Positions 8,246 through 16,480 of a DNA stretch of 50,242 nucleotides are shown here, piece after piece (the stretch's first letter is position 1; each line of letters opens with the position of its first letter). Origin of the DNA: Muribaculum sp. (lineage in GTDB: Bacteria; Bacteroidota; Bacteroidia; Bacteroidales; Muribaculaceae); assembly GCA_009775095.1 (NCBI GenBank), contig VSOZ01000022.1, positions 1 through 50,242 on the forward strand, in the 5' to 3' direction. The translations under genes and the position numbers were made by a program. The notes beneath the pieces were generated by a model. It was not told the DNA's origin. It saw only the letters and a list, made by a program, of their open reading frames with translations, and searched no databases.

Positions 8246-10765
8246 ATGTCATTACGCAATGCAATCCTTTTTTTGTCCGTGGCGATAGCGTCGACATACT
8301 CTTCAGCGCAGAATCCGGTGATACGCGATCAATTCTCGGCTGACCCTACGGCGCGCGTGTTCAACGATCGCATGTATCTTTATCCGTCGCATGACATACC
8401 CGGCGCTATCGAGAAGCTCAAAGAGTGGTTCTGTATGGCCGACTATCATGTGTTTTCTTCCGACAATCTGTGTGACTGGACCGACCATGGCGTGATTGTC
8501 AGTCAGGAGCGTGTGCCGTGGGTTGACGTCGGCTCTTATACGATGTGGGCGCCCGATTGTGTGCGCAAGGATGACCGGTACTATTTCTATTTTCCCGCCG
8601 CTCCTAAAGACGGCGAGCGCGGGTTCAAGGTCGGTGTGGCCGTGTCGGGTAGTCCTGAAGGTCCGTTCATGCCTATGCCGAGGCCTATAGAGGGTATAAG
8701 CGGCATTGACCCGTGTGTGCTTGTCGATGATGACGGCACGAGTTACATATATTGGGCCGGCATGGGATTGCGTGGTGCGCGTCTTTCCGACGACATGATG
8801 TCGCTGGCTTCCGAGCCGGTACTTTTCGAAGGACTGCCCGACGGTTTCAAGGAGGGCCCCTTTGTATTCAAACGCGAGGGCAAGTACTACTTTACATTTC
8901 CGTGGGTGCAGGACAAAACCGAGACATTGGCTTACGCTATGGGCGATTCTCCGCTCGGACCTTTTGAATTCAAGGGCCTTATCATGGATCAGTGGCCCGA
9001 TGGATGCTGGACCAACCACCATTCGATAGTGGAGTGGCGCGGCCAATGGTATCTTTTCTATCACCACAATGACTATTCGCCCGATTTTGACAAAAACCGC
9101 TCGGTGCGTATCGACACTTTGGCGTTCAACGACGACGGCACAATACGTAAAGTGACACCGACGCTGCGTGGTGTCGGCGTCAGCGATGCCCGTCGGCGCA
9201 TACAGATTGACCGCTATAGCGACATATCGCCCAAACACGCCCGTATTGACTTCATTGACCCTTCTGACCGCTTCAAAGGATGGAAGACCGTAATGTCGCG
9301 CCGTGGCGCATGGGTGCGTTATGACCGCGTGGACTTTGGCGATAGTCCGGTGACACATGTAACCGCCCGCGTTAAGTCGCCTTCGGGAGGAGCGCTTGAG
9401 GTGGACGCCGACGGCATGGGTGCCGACAAGCTTCTTGCGCGGATGACTTTGCCCCGCAGCGAGCGATGGACCGATGTCACACTGCCTGTTGCCGATGCTC
9501 CGCAGGGTGTTCGCGACCTATTTGTGCGCCTTGCCGACGGCAAGGATGTCGAGGTCGATTGGATCGGTTTTGATGCTCTGCCGTGGGAAGCGGGCGCTTT
9601 TGATAGCGGTGTGTACCGCAACCTGTTTTCCGAGGCGGGCTATGATGAGGCGGAGATATCTCGACGCCTTGAAGATATCTATGACTTGCTGTTCCACGGT
9701 CCGGACAAAATCTATTTTGAAGTTGGCGACAGCATGGCCTACATTAGCGACATAAAGAACCGTGATGTACGTACCGAAGGTATGTCCTACGGCATGATGG
9801 TGGCCGTGCAGCTCGATAAAAAGGATGTGTTTGACCGCTTGTGGCGTTGGAGCCGTCGCTATATGCAGCATCAGAGCGGTGAGCGCGAGGGCTATTTTGC
9901 ATGGAGTTGCCGCACCGACGGTACCCGTAACTCGCATGGCGCGGCCTCCGACGGAGAGTTGTACTTTATAACCTCGCTCATATTCGCGTCCAACCGTTGG
10001 GGCAACGACACCGGCATCGATTATCTTGCCGAGGCGCAGCGTATAGTCGACCAGTCGATGCTGAAAGTCGGCAAGACTCATGCGGCGCCGTTGATCAATC
10101 TGGAACACCGGCTCATAACTTTTACCCCTGACAATTACGGCGGCACATTTACCGATCCCTCCTATCATGTGCCCGCATTTTATGAAGTGTGGGCCCGATA
10201 TCTTGACGACGGTCGCAGCGGCTTCTGGATGGACTGTGCCAAGCGCAGCCGCGAGTATCTGCATGCGTGTGTGCACCCCGTGACCGGACTTACGCCCGAT
10301 TATAGCCGTTACGACGGGTCGCTTACCGGGCGAAAAGGTATAGTGGGCGATGCTTTTCGCTTCGACTCTTGGCGTGTGCCTATGAATATCGCCCTTGATT
10401 ACTCATGGTCATGCACCGACGGCGAGTGGCAGCGTGAGTATGCCAACAAGATTCAGCGCTTTCTGTACAGCCGTGGCATAGACGACTTCAAAGACCAGTA
10501 TAATATTGACGGCAGCGATGTGGAGCGTGTGCTTGATGCCGGAGGTTACCGTACTCTGCGCCATTCTCTCGGATTGGTTGCCACATCTGCGGCGGCATCG
10601 CTTGCGTCGACCGACATGATCGGCCGGGAGTTTGTAAGCCGTTTTTGGGATGCCCGCCACGAACCCTACGAGGACGGCTACTTCGACGCCTATTACGACG
10701 GACTTCTGCGCCTCTTCGCATTCATGCACATAAGCGGCAATTACCGCGTCATCACCCCACGATAA
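8246..10765 (+). CDS. secreted GH43-CBM6-like-GH8 xylan-degrading fusion
   Basis: 839 aa protein with a cleavable signal peptide (MSLRNAILFLSVAIASTYSSAQ). Residues about 25-320 are a GH43 five-bladed propeller: 'SADPTARVFNDRMYLYPSHD' contains the candidate base Asp, 'GIDPCVLVDDDGTSYIYWAG' the pKa-modulating Asp, and 'KEGPFVFKREGKYYFTF' the acid Glu. Residues about 330-450 look like a CBM6 beta-sandwich ending 'VEVDWIGFD'. Residues about 455-839 are GH8, with 'VRTEGMSYGMMVAVQ' (proton-donor Glu), 'ASDGELYFITSL' and 'FRFDSWRVPMNIALDYSW', closest to reducing-end xylose-releasing exo-oligoxylanases. Inferred role: removing xylose or arabinose from both ends of xylo-oligosaccharides in the periplasm or outside the cell. 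A Bacteroidetes -7 box precedes it and a hairpin follows. Confidence 0.87.
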   Translation: MSLRNAILFLSVAIASTYSSAQNPVIRDQFSADPTARVFNDRMYLYPSHDIPGAIEKLKEWFCMADYHVFSSDNLCDWTDHGVIVSQERVPWVDVGSYTMWAPDCVRKDDRYYFYFPAAPKDGERGFKVGVAVSGSPEGPFMPMPRPIEGISGIDPCVLVDDDGTSYIYWAGMGLRGARLSDDMMSLASEPVLFEGLPDGFKEGPFVFKREGKYYFTFPWVQDKTETLAYAMGDSPLGPFEFKGLIMDQWPDGCWTNHHSIVEWRGQWYLFYHHNDYSPDFDKNRSVRIDTLAFNDDGTIRKVTPTLRGVGVSDARRRIQIDRYSDISPKHARIDFIDPSDRFKGWKTVMSRRGAWVRYDRVDFGDSPVTHVTARVKSPSGGALEVDADGMGADKLLARMTLPRSERWTDVTLPVADAPQGVRDLFVRLADGKDVEVDWIGFDALPWEAGAFDSGVYRNLFSEAGYDEAEISRRLEDIYDLLFHGPDKIYFEVGDSMAYISDIKNRDVRTEGMSYGMMVAVQLDKKDVFDRLWRWSRRYMQHQSGEREGYFAWSCRTDGTRNSHGAASDGELYFITSLIFASNRWGNDTGIDYLAEAQRIVDQSMLKVGKTHAAPLINLEHRLITFTPDNYGGTFTDPSYHVPAFYEVWARYLDDGRSGFWMDCAKRSREYLHACVHPVTGLTPDYSRYDGSLTGRKGIVGDAFRFDSWRVPMNIALDYSWSCTDGEWQREYANKIQRFLYSRGIDDFKDQYNIDGSDVERVLDAGGYRTLRHSLGLVATSAAASLASTDMIGREFVSRFWDARHEPYEDGYFDAYYDGLLRLFAFMHISGNYRVITPR

Positions 10766-10824
10766 AATGAACGCATCATAAGGTGAGCGACATCTCCTAA
10801 CTCGCCATACTAAAAAAGTTACAA

Positions 10825-10866
10825 AAATAATGGTCTGCAATATCTTGATTTGTAGGCCATTATTTT
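10825..10866 (+). terminator. hairpin terminator after the GH43-GH8 gene
   Basis: AAAATAATGG (10824-10833) is complementary to CCATTATTTT (10857-10866) and the second arm ends in a T-run. It lies 60 nt after the GH43-GH8 stop and before the next promoter. The stem is AT-rich and the loop long (about 23 nt), so strength is uncertain. Confidence 0.5.
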
Positions 10867-10918
10867 GTAATTGAAATGTTAACGCCCGATTGTACATAAA
10901 AACGGCGATTCGGTGTAT

Positions 10919-10926
10919 TATCTTTG
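10919..10926 (+). promoter_or_regulatory. -7 promoter box of the DUF6291-like gene
   Basis: TATCTTTG fits TAnnTTTG and lies 33 nt before the ATG at 10960, so the 10960 gene has its own promoter. Confidence 0.6.
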
Positions 10927-10959
10927 CGGAAAACAACATTTAAACCAATATCACATACA

Positions 10960-11454
10960 ATGAAACGTACACCGAAATTTGACAAGGCTTGGAGCGAATC
11001 CATAGCCATGCTCCCTGCGGAACTTCAGCAACCCCTTATCAATGCCATAAAAGAGTATCAGACCACAGGTATTGTACCCACCGAATTGAACCCTATAGCA
11101 CAATGTGTGTTCAACCTGTTGAAACCGACGATAGACCGCCGCGCCAAAGCCGCATCCTACCAGCGCCGTCGCCGTGAGGCCAAGGCCGAAATGAAGTGTG
11201 CACCCGTCACCATCGAGGCCGGCCGCCTTGTCAAGCAGGACCGCAAGTACATCCGTCTCCTCGCCAAGCGCTACAATCTCATTCACTGCGACATCAAAGC
11301 CGAGATAGATCGCTTATCCGCGTTGTTGACAGCCAACGGTGTCGACCGCATCCCGCTTTTCATTTATAAAGAATATCTTGAACAACACCTCGACGGCTAC
11401 ACAGTCTCCTATGAGCCGTCACCGCAACACAATCTATATCCTGCCGGGATGTAG
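10960..11454 (+). CDS. DUF6291-like protein
   Basis: 164 aa, basic and without signal or membrane segments. I chose the ATG at 10960 (MKRTPKFDKAWSESIAMLP); the frame opens 12 codons earlier, but inside the promoter. The segment 'LPAELQQPLINAIKEYQTTGIVPTELNPIAQCVFNLLKPTIDRR' (residues about 15-58) resembles DUF6291 proteins of phages and Bacteroidales, in which a short helical domain ends in 'IKPxIDR' followed by a basic, coiled region. The rest is rich in Lys and Arg and could bind nucleic acid. The function is unknown. It stands alone, followed by a hairpin-rich spacer. Confidence 0.6.
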   Translation: MKRTPKFDKAWSESIAMLPAELQQPLINAIKEYQTTGIVPTELNPIAQCVFNLLKPTIDRRAKAASYQRRRREAKAEMKCAPVTIEAGRLVKQDRKYIRLLAKRYNLIHCDIKAEIDRLSALLTANGVDRIPLFIYKEYLEQHLDGYTVSYEPSPQHNLYPAGM

Positions 11455-11478
11455 TGACGTCGGTACTACGGCGTCCGG

Positions 11479-11730
11479 CTACGTCCCGTATGGCCATACG
11501 TAAACGTAGATACCGATACTTGCATCAAACTTCATATGACGTGCGGGCGCCTTACTACCCGTACCGCTACCCGCAACACATCGGCCATAAAGTGATTGCC
11601 ACTGCCGAGTCCCTAAGGGACTCACGCTCTCTGTAAGCCGGGCACGAAGTGTCCGGTAAAAGGGTCTCCAATCAGGTTCGAGTCTGACAAGACTCATGCT
11701 TATTCCATCCTGACTGTAATGTGATTACAG
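11479..11730. repeat. spacer with five short perfect or near-perfect hairpins
   Basis: Between the DUF6291-like gene and the TonB gene there is no convincing gene, but five self-complementary units occur. CTACGT (11479-11484) pairs with ACGTAG (11504-11509), enclosing the palindrome CGTATGGCCATACG. GAGTCCC-TAA-GGGACTC is at 11607-11623. CCGGGCAC-GAA-GTGTCCGG is at 11638-11656 (8 bp, one G-T). GAGTCT-GACA-AGACTC is at 11680-11695. CTGTAAT-GTG-ATTACAG is at 11714-11730, touching the TonB gene stop. Stems are 6-8 bp with 3-4-nt loops. The last could be part of a terminator for the minus-strand TonB gene, but no U-tract follows. The others are unexplained. Confidence 0.7.
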
Positions 11731-11732
11731 GG

Positions 11733-12533
11733 CTATTCTTCGTACCGGGGCAGCTTGAATGTCACGGGCAAGGTGTATCTGCACTCCACGATTTTTCCGT
11801 GTAATTTGCCCGGTTCGAAATCGGGTAGTGTCTTGACGACGCGGATGGCCTCTGCGTCAAGTGCCGGGTGCTTGCCACGGGCTACATCGATATTGTCGAT
11901 GCTTCCGTTTGTTTTGATGTCGAATTGGACTATCACACGCCCTTCAATGCTGTCTCGAAGAGCCTCTTCGGGATATTGAATATGCGATTTGACCCACTCC
12001 ATCAGTTTGGCTTCTCCGCCCGGGAAGATCGGCATTTGTTCACTGCCACCGAACACAGCATTCTCCTCCGGCGGAATATCTTCGCCCGGTATGGCGAGTT
12101 CGTCCGGCGTAATTGCCGTTGTTTGACTTGATTCTCCCTCCTTGACACCGGGCTGTGCTTCTTCTCGTAGATCTTCGGGAATGACTTCGCCTTCTTCAAT
12201 ATCATCTGATATAAGAGAAGCCTCTACCAACACGGGCGGTTCACCCTGTAGTTCCGGACTGATGTTTTCCGATGCCTGATTTCGGCCGGCCCCACAGCCC
12301 GACATGGCGATGACTCCCGCCGACAGTCCGGCCAGCACCACGGCTTTACCCGACAGCCGGCGAGCCTGCAGTTGCTGCTCTAAATAACGCACTTCCGCTT
12401 CGCATTTGGGGCAAGTGCCGAGGCAATCGCCCTTGTAGCGGCATTCCGAGGTTATAAATTCGATGTCGTTGGCTTCGGCTATCTGTCGACGGATCTCTTT
12501 CAGTATCATGCATGTATGCTTTCCTCGTGCCAT
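11733..12533 (-). CDS. energy transducer TonB with Cys-rich N-terminal domain
   Basis: 266 aa. I place the start at 12533 (MARGKHTCM), 1 nt after the stop of the radical SAM gene. The frame extends further upstream only inside that gene. Residues 1-60 carry Cys8, 31, 37, 41 and 44 in 'ECRYKGDCLGTCPKCE', a possible zinc or redox site on the cytoplasmic side. One membrane helix lies at about 62-80 ('AVVLAGLSAGVIAMSG'). A Glu/Pro-rich linker spans about 85-165. The C-terminal TonB domain runs about 170-266 ('QMPIFPGGEAKLMEWVKSHI', 'YPEEALRDSIEGRVIVQFDI'). Known role of the family: coupling the inner-membrane proton gradient to outer-membrane receptors. The Cys-rich segment has been seen in other Bacteroidetes TonB proteins (from memory). 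No ExbB/D genes lie nearby. Confidence 0.82.
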   Translation of the reverse strand: MARGKHTCMILKEIRRQIAEANDIEFITSECRYKGDCLGTCPKCEAEVRYLEQQLQARRLSGKAVVLAGLSAGVIAMSGCGAGRNQASENISPELQGEPPVLVEASLISDDIEEGEVIPEDLREEAQPGVKEGESSQTTAITPDELAIPGEDIPPEENAVFGGSEQMPIFPGGEAKLMEWVKSHIQYPEEALRDSIEGRVIVQFDIKTNGSIDNIDVARGKHPALDAEAIRVVKTLPDFEPGKLHGKIVECRYTLPVTFKLPRYEE

Positions 12534-12534
12534 A

Positions 12535-13158
12535 TCAGTGTCTTCGTATCTGGTAAGTGAATAAATCGAATCGGGTGAAGCCGAGCGCTTCAAGCTGCTT
12601 GCGGCTTGCCGCACGGTCTTCATCGGTGTTGAATTCCGCTATCAGCGGCAGCCTTATGATGCAGTCGTCCTGTCGGTGCTGTTCGGCTATCAGTTTGAGG
12701 TTTTCAATGACAAGTGTGTTTTTGCGTCCGGTGTAGTTGCGGTATATGTCCGGGTTCATGTCCTTGATATCGACTATCAGTTCATCGGTGACAGGCAGCA
12801 ATGCCTCGATGTTGGCTACCGGTACGTTTAGCGAGGTCTCGATCGTAAGCCTCCATTCCGTGCCGCATAACTCGCGGAATTCTTTTATGAAGCCGGGACG
12901 CATGGCCGGTTCTCCGCCGCCGAAGGTGATCCCACCGTTGGTAGCGAGGAAGTACAGTTCGTCGATGACCACCGTGTCGTACAGCTCCTCCGTGGTGTAC
13001 TCCCTGAACATATCGCCGCCGGCAAGCGAGTGCGGGTTAAGGCAATAACGGCAACGCAGGGGGCAGCCGTGAAAAGCCACAAGCGTGGTCACTCCTTCGC
13101 CGTCGGTCGACAGCCGGTGACGTGACACTCCTATAATTTTTGCTTTTTCAGTAGGCAT
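12535..13158 (-). CDS. radical SAM protein, PFL-activase-like
   Basis: 207 aa. The Fe4S4 motif CPLRCRYC (Cys32, 36, 39) fits CxxxCxxC, and 'GGITFGGGEPAMRPGF' is the SAM-binding GGE region, both as in glycyl-radical enzyme activases. 'ELIVDIKDMNPDIYRNYTGRKN' is also typical of that family. It is short, lacks the extra ferredoxin-like Cys insert of many activases, and has no partner glycyl-radical enzyme here. It is followed after 1 nt by the TonB gene, so the two form an operon. The substrate is unknown; an activase or a peptide/cofactor-modifying role are both possible. Confidence 0.75.
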   Translation of the reverse strand: MPTEKAKIIGVSRHRLSTDGEGVTTLVAFHGCPLRCRYCLNPHSLAGGDMFREYTTEELYDTVVIDELYFLATNGGITFGGGEPAMRPGFIKEFRELCGTEWRLTIETSLNVPVANIEALLPVTDELIVDIKDMNPDIYRNYTGRKNTLVIENLKLIAEQHRQDDCIIRLPLIAEFNTDEDRAASRKQLEALGFTRFDLFTYQIRRH

Positions 13159-13191
13159 TATCGGAGAGATTATCTGTTATGGTATTGAAGA

Positions 13192-13199
13192 CAAATATA
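13192..13199 (-). promoter_or_regulatory. -7 promoter box of the radical SAM-TonB operon
   Basis: TATATTTG on the minus strand fits TAnnTTTG, 33 nt upstream of the ATG at 13158. No TTTG -33 element is apparent. Confidence 0.5.
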
Positions 13200-13299
13200 A
13201 CTAAAAAATATTTATAAATAGTCTGAAAAGCAATAAAATCGGCATGACATATAATTTAAGTAGCACCGACGTCGGGTTGTTTCGGCCTGTGAATTGTTG

Positions 13300-13307
13300 T
13301 ATCTTTG
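13300..13307 (+). promoter_or_regulatory. -7 promoter box of sdaA
   Basis: TATCTTTG fits TAnnTTTG and precedes the sdaA ATG (13333) by 25 nt. GTTG sits at the -33 spacing. Confidence 0.6.
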
Positions 13308-13332
13308 TGATGTGTATCAATCGTACTGAACC

Positions 13333-14538
13333 ATGAAGTCAATAAAGGAACTTTATAAAATAGGTCACGGGCCGTCGAGCAGCCATACGATGGGCCCGCG
13401 TAAGGCGGCCGAGATATTTCTCGGTCGTAACCCGGAGGCCGCTTCGTTTGAGGTGACTCTTTTCGGCAGTCTGGCGGCTACGGGTCGCGGCCACATGACC
13501 GATGTGGCTATTCTCGACATACTTGAGCGCAAGGCTCCGGTCACGATCAAGTGGGAGCCGCGTATATTTCTGCCGTTTCATCCTAACGGCATGACGTTTC
13601 GTGCGTTTACGGCGGCGGGAGTGCTCATGGAGGAGTGGACGGTGTACAGTGTGGGTGGAGGCACCCTCGCCGAGGAGGGAAAGCCGTCGACCGATACCCC
13701 CGACCTGTACGAGATGAACAAACTCGGGGAGATACTCCAATGGTGTGAGCGCACCGGTAAGAGCTACTGGGAGTATGTGCTGCAGTGTGAGGGCTCCGAC
13801 ATATGGGACTACCTGAGCGAGGTATGGGACACCATGCGCGCTGCCGTGGAGCAGGGGCTTGATGAGGAGGGCGTGCTGCCCGGTCCGCTCAATCTGCGAC
13901 GCAAGGCTTCGACATACTATATAAAGGCCAAAGGATATAAAGACAATCTGCGCTCGCGGGGACTGGTGTTTGCCTACGCCCTCGCCGTGAGTGAGGTCAA
14001 CGCATCGGGCGGCCGTATTGTCACGGCCCCCACGTGCGGCTCGTGCGGTGTGGTGCCGGCCGTGCTTTATCATCTTCAGGAGAGCCGTGAGTTCAGCCGC
14101 ATGAAAATACTTCGAGCCCTTGCCACTGCCGGACTGATCGGCAATATTGTCAAGTACAATGCGTCAATATCTGGAGCCGAAGCCGGATGTCAGGCCGAGG
14201 TCGGGGTGGCATGTTCGATGGCGTCGGCTGCGGCAAGTCAGCTTTTCGGAGGCAGTCCGGCTCAGATAGAGTATGCCGCTGAAATGGGCCTTGAGCACCA
14301 TCTGGGCATGACGTGCGACCCCGTGTGCGGCCTTGTGCAGATACCATGCATAGAGCGCAATGCCTACGCCGCAGCACGTGCGCTGGATGCCAATATATAT
14401 TCGGCTTTTACCGACGGCACTCACCGTGTGTCGTTTGACAAGGTGGTCACTGTCATGAAAGAGACCGGTCACGACCTGCCGTCACTGTATAAGGAGACGG
14501 GCGAGGGAGGCCTCGCCAAGGACTATAGCCCCATGTGA
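13333..14538 (+). CDS. sdaA: L-serine ammonia-lyase
   Basis: 401 aa iron-sulfur L-serine dehydratase converting serine to pyruvate and ammonia. The N-terminus shows 'KIGHGPSSSHTMGPRKAAEIF', the serine-binding motif of the beta domain. The catalytic domain has the cluster Cys residues in 'APTCGSCGVVPAV', 'SGAEAGCQAEVGVACSM' and 'MTCDPVCGLVQIPCIERN'. The fused beta-alpha arrangement matches the single-chain anaerobic type. It has its own promoter. The gene ends directly against the convergent MATE gene with no spacer. Confidence 0.96.
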   Translation: MKSIKELYKIGHGPSSSHTMGPRKAAEIFLGRNPEAASFEVTLFGSLAATGRGHMTDVAILDILERKAPVTIKWEPRIFLPFHPNGMTFRAFTAAGVLMEEWTVYSVGGGTLAEEGKPSTDTPDLYEMNKLGEILQWCERTGKSYWEYVLQCEGSDIWDYLSEVWDTMRAAVEQGLDEEGVLPGPLNLRRKASTYYIKAKGYKDNLRSRGLVFAYALAVSEVNASGGRIVTAPTCGSCGVVPAVLYHLQESREFSRMKILRALATAGLIGNIVKYNASISGAEAGCQAEVGVACSMASAAASQLFGGSPAQIEYAAEMGLEHHLGMTCDPVCGLVQIPCIERNAYAAARALDANIYSAFTDGTHRVSFDKVVTVMKETGHDLPSLYKETGEGGLAKDYSPM

Positions 14539-15915
14539 TTACCGGGCTGGCTCGGGACGTGGAGGAACGTGGCGACGCAGTCTGTGGAGCTGGTAGAAGA
14601 CCATGATAAGAGTGACCACGGTAGCTGCCAAGTCCGATGACGGAAACGATGCCCATACGCCGTTAAGCCCGAAGTGTTTGGGCAGTGTGAGCAGCAGCGG
14701 TATAAGAAATATCACCTGACGTATAAGGCTGAGGAATATCGACTTGCCGGCCATGCCTATTGACTGGAAAAGGGTGGTCGATATTATCTGGAAGCCTACC
14801 GCCCAGAAGAAAAGGGTCGATATATGGAGGCCGTTGGCTGTTGCGGCTATTAGCTCACTGTCGACGGTAAACGCACGGGCTATAAGGTCGGGTAGGAATA
14901 CGCTGAAAAACGCGCCGAGGCTTGTCACGCATGTGCCTATTACGGCCGACATCCAGAATGCTTTGCGAAGTCTTGTCATGTGTCCCGCTCCGTAGTTGTA
15001 GCCGAGTATGGGCTGCACGCCTTGACACAGACCCACCACTATCATGCACAGCAACGACGTGTAGGTCGAGAATATGCCTACCGCCCCCACGGCTATGTCG
15101 CCTCCGTAAGTATACAGGGTGCGGTTGATGATGACATTTATGGCCGATGACGTGAAGTTGACTATGCTTGGCGCCGCGCCTATGCTGATTATGCCCCATA
15201 CGATGTGCCACTTTATGCGGTATATGCCGTGTGTGAATCTTACGGTCGATGTACGGCGGCAGAAGTGGGCTATTACAAACGCGGCTCCCACTGACATGGA
15301 GATGTCGGTGGCTATGGCCGCACCCTTTATGCCCATGTCGAGCACGAATATGAAGATCGGTGCGAGTATGACGTTGCAGCCGGCACCGATAAACATCGTT
15401 ATCATGGCCTGACGGGGATAGCCAGATGCGCGCATGATGTTGTTGAGGCTGTACATTATGTTCATGATGAGCATGCCGGGCAGTATGTAGGCCATGAAGT
15501 CATGGGCATAGGGCAGTGTGGCCGACGATGCTCCGAAAGCCATGAGTATGTCGTCGAGAAATACGGCGAAGATCGTAAGATATACTATGGCGTTGGATAT
15601 TATGAGCACAAGCGAGTTGCCCAGAACGAGTTCGGCCCCTCTCATGTCGCGCTGTCCGAGCATTATAGACACTCTGGCCGCGGCACCCGCACCGATAAGC
15701 ACACCTATGGCGGCGCTTACGTTCATTACCGGAAATGTTATGGCAAGCCCCGCGATGGCCTCTGCGCCGACTCCGCGCCCTATGAATATGCGGTCTATGA
15801 CGTTGTACAGCGACATGACCACCATACCCACGATGGCCGGAAGACTGTACTCCCACAGCAGTCGGCCTATGGGCCGCGTGGCAAGTGCCGTTATGTCGCC
15901 TTTAGTTTTTTCCAT
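14539..15915 (-). CDS. MATE family efflux transporter
   Basis: 458 aa membrane protein with about 12 hydrophobic helices. The N-terminus 'PIGRLLWEYSLPAIVGMVVMSLYNVIDRIFIG' and 'AIAGLAITFPVM' are the conserved MATE start, and the internal repeat 'GVQPILGYNYGAG' is typical of the second half. Family role: sodium- or proton-driven export of cationic drugs or metabolites. It overlaps the upstream phosphatase gene by 14 nt and is the last gene of the long minus-strand series. The substrate is unknown. Confidence 0.92.
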   Translation of the reverse strand: MEKTKGDITALATRPIGRLLWEYSLPAIVGMVVMSLYNVIDRIFIGRGVGAEAIAGLAITFPVMNVSAAIGVLIGAGAAARVSIMLGQRDMRGAELVLGNSLVLIISNAIVYLTIFAVFLDDILMAFGASSATLPYAHDFMAYILPGMLIMNIMYSLNNIMRASGYPRQAMITMFIGAGCNVILAPIFIFVLDMGIKGAAIATDISMSVGAAFVIAHFCRRTSTVRFTHGIYRIKWHIVWGIISIGAAPSIVNFTSSAINVIINRTLYTYGGDIAVGAVGIFSTYTSLLCMIVVGLCQGVQPILGYNYGAGHMTRLRKAFWMSAVIGTCVTSLGAFFSVFLPDLIARAFTVDSELIAATANGLHISTLFFWAVGFQIISTTLFQSIGMAGKSIFLSLIRQVIFLIPLLLTLPKHFGLNGVWASFPSSDLAATVVTLIMVFYQLHRLRRHVPPRPEPAR

Positions 15916-16441
15916 CGGTCAGCATATCGTATAGGTTGGCACATCCGTTTTCGAGCAGGTCAAGCACGAGTTCAAATCCTTCGGCTCCCTCATAGTATGG
16001 ATCGGGGACATGGTCATATCGGGTCGATATATTGACAAACTCTATCATGGGTACAATCTTGGCCTCGGCTTCGACTGACGGAGCCATGTCGTGCAGATTG
16101 CGCTCGTTTGATTTATCCATAGCTATGATGAGGTCGAAGTCATCGAAGTCGCTCTCCCTTACTCGGCGCGAACGGTGAGTGAGGTCGTAGCCGCGACGCT
16201 GTGCATGAACGCGCATGCGCCGGTCGGGCAGGTCACCCGCGTGGCCGCCGTATGTTCCCGCAGAGTCAATTTCCCAATCGGATGAAGCTCCGTGAGTGTC
16301 GACTATGTGTTGCAAGACACCTTGTGCGGCCGGTGAACGGCATATGTTGCCCAGACACACAAACAGCACTCTCTTCGGTTTTTTATCTTTAAGTAGCTTT
16401 ACTATATTGAGGCTTTCAAAGGTTACGTCACGCTTCTGCAT
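15902..16441 (-). CDS. low-molecular-weight protein tyrosine phosphatase
   Basis: 179 aa. The P-loop CLGNICRS (Cys29, Arg35) fits C(X)5RS and the acid loop DPYYEG follows at about residue 145. An N-terminal extension of about 22 residues before the first strand is unusual for the family; no later Met precedes the P-loop. The family dephosphorylates phosphotyrosine or acts as arsenate reductase. The 'DPYYEG' loop favours the phosphatase. It follows the carbonic anhydrase gene after 39 nt and overlaps the MATE gene by 14 nt. Confidence 0.9.
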   Translation of the reverse strand: MQKRDVTFESLNIVKLLKDKKPKRVLFVCLGNICRSPAAQGVLQHIVDTHGASSDWEIDSAGTYGGHAGDLPDRRMRVHAQRRGYDLTHRSRRVRESDFDDFDLIIAMDKSNERNLHDMAPSVEAEAKIVPMIEFVNISTRYDHVPDPYYEGAEGFELVLDLLENGCANLYDMLTDGKN

Positions 16442-16480
16442 CCTGTATTACGGTTTTAGTAGGATGCAAAGTTAGCGATT

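Noticed and set aside
8303..9358. 351-codon minus-strand open frame inside the GH43 region
   Set aside because: GH43 motifs are intact on the plus strand; the antisense translation shows no signal, motif or promoter.
11454..11636. 60-codon plus-strand frame after the DUF6291-like gene
   Set aside because: It runs through two hairpins, has an Arg/Tyr-rich low-quality composition, and shows no promoter or family.
11660..11700. tRNA-like GGTTCGAGTC segment
   Set aside because: It resembles a T-loop, but the flanking bases do not form acceptor, D or anticodon arms; the local pairing is the simple hairpin GAGTCT/AGACTC.
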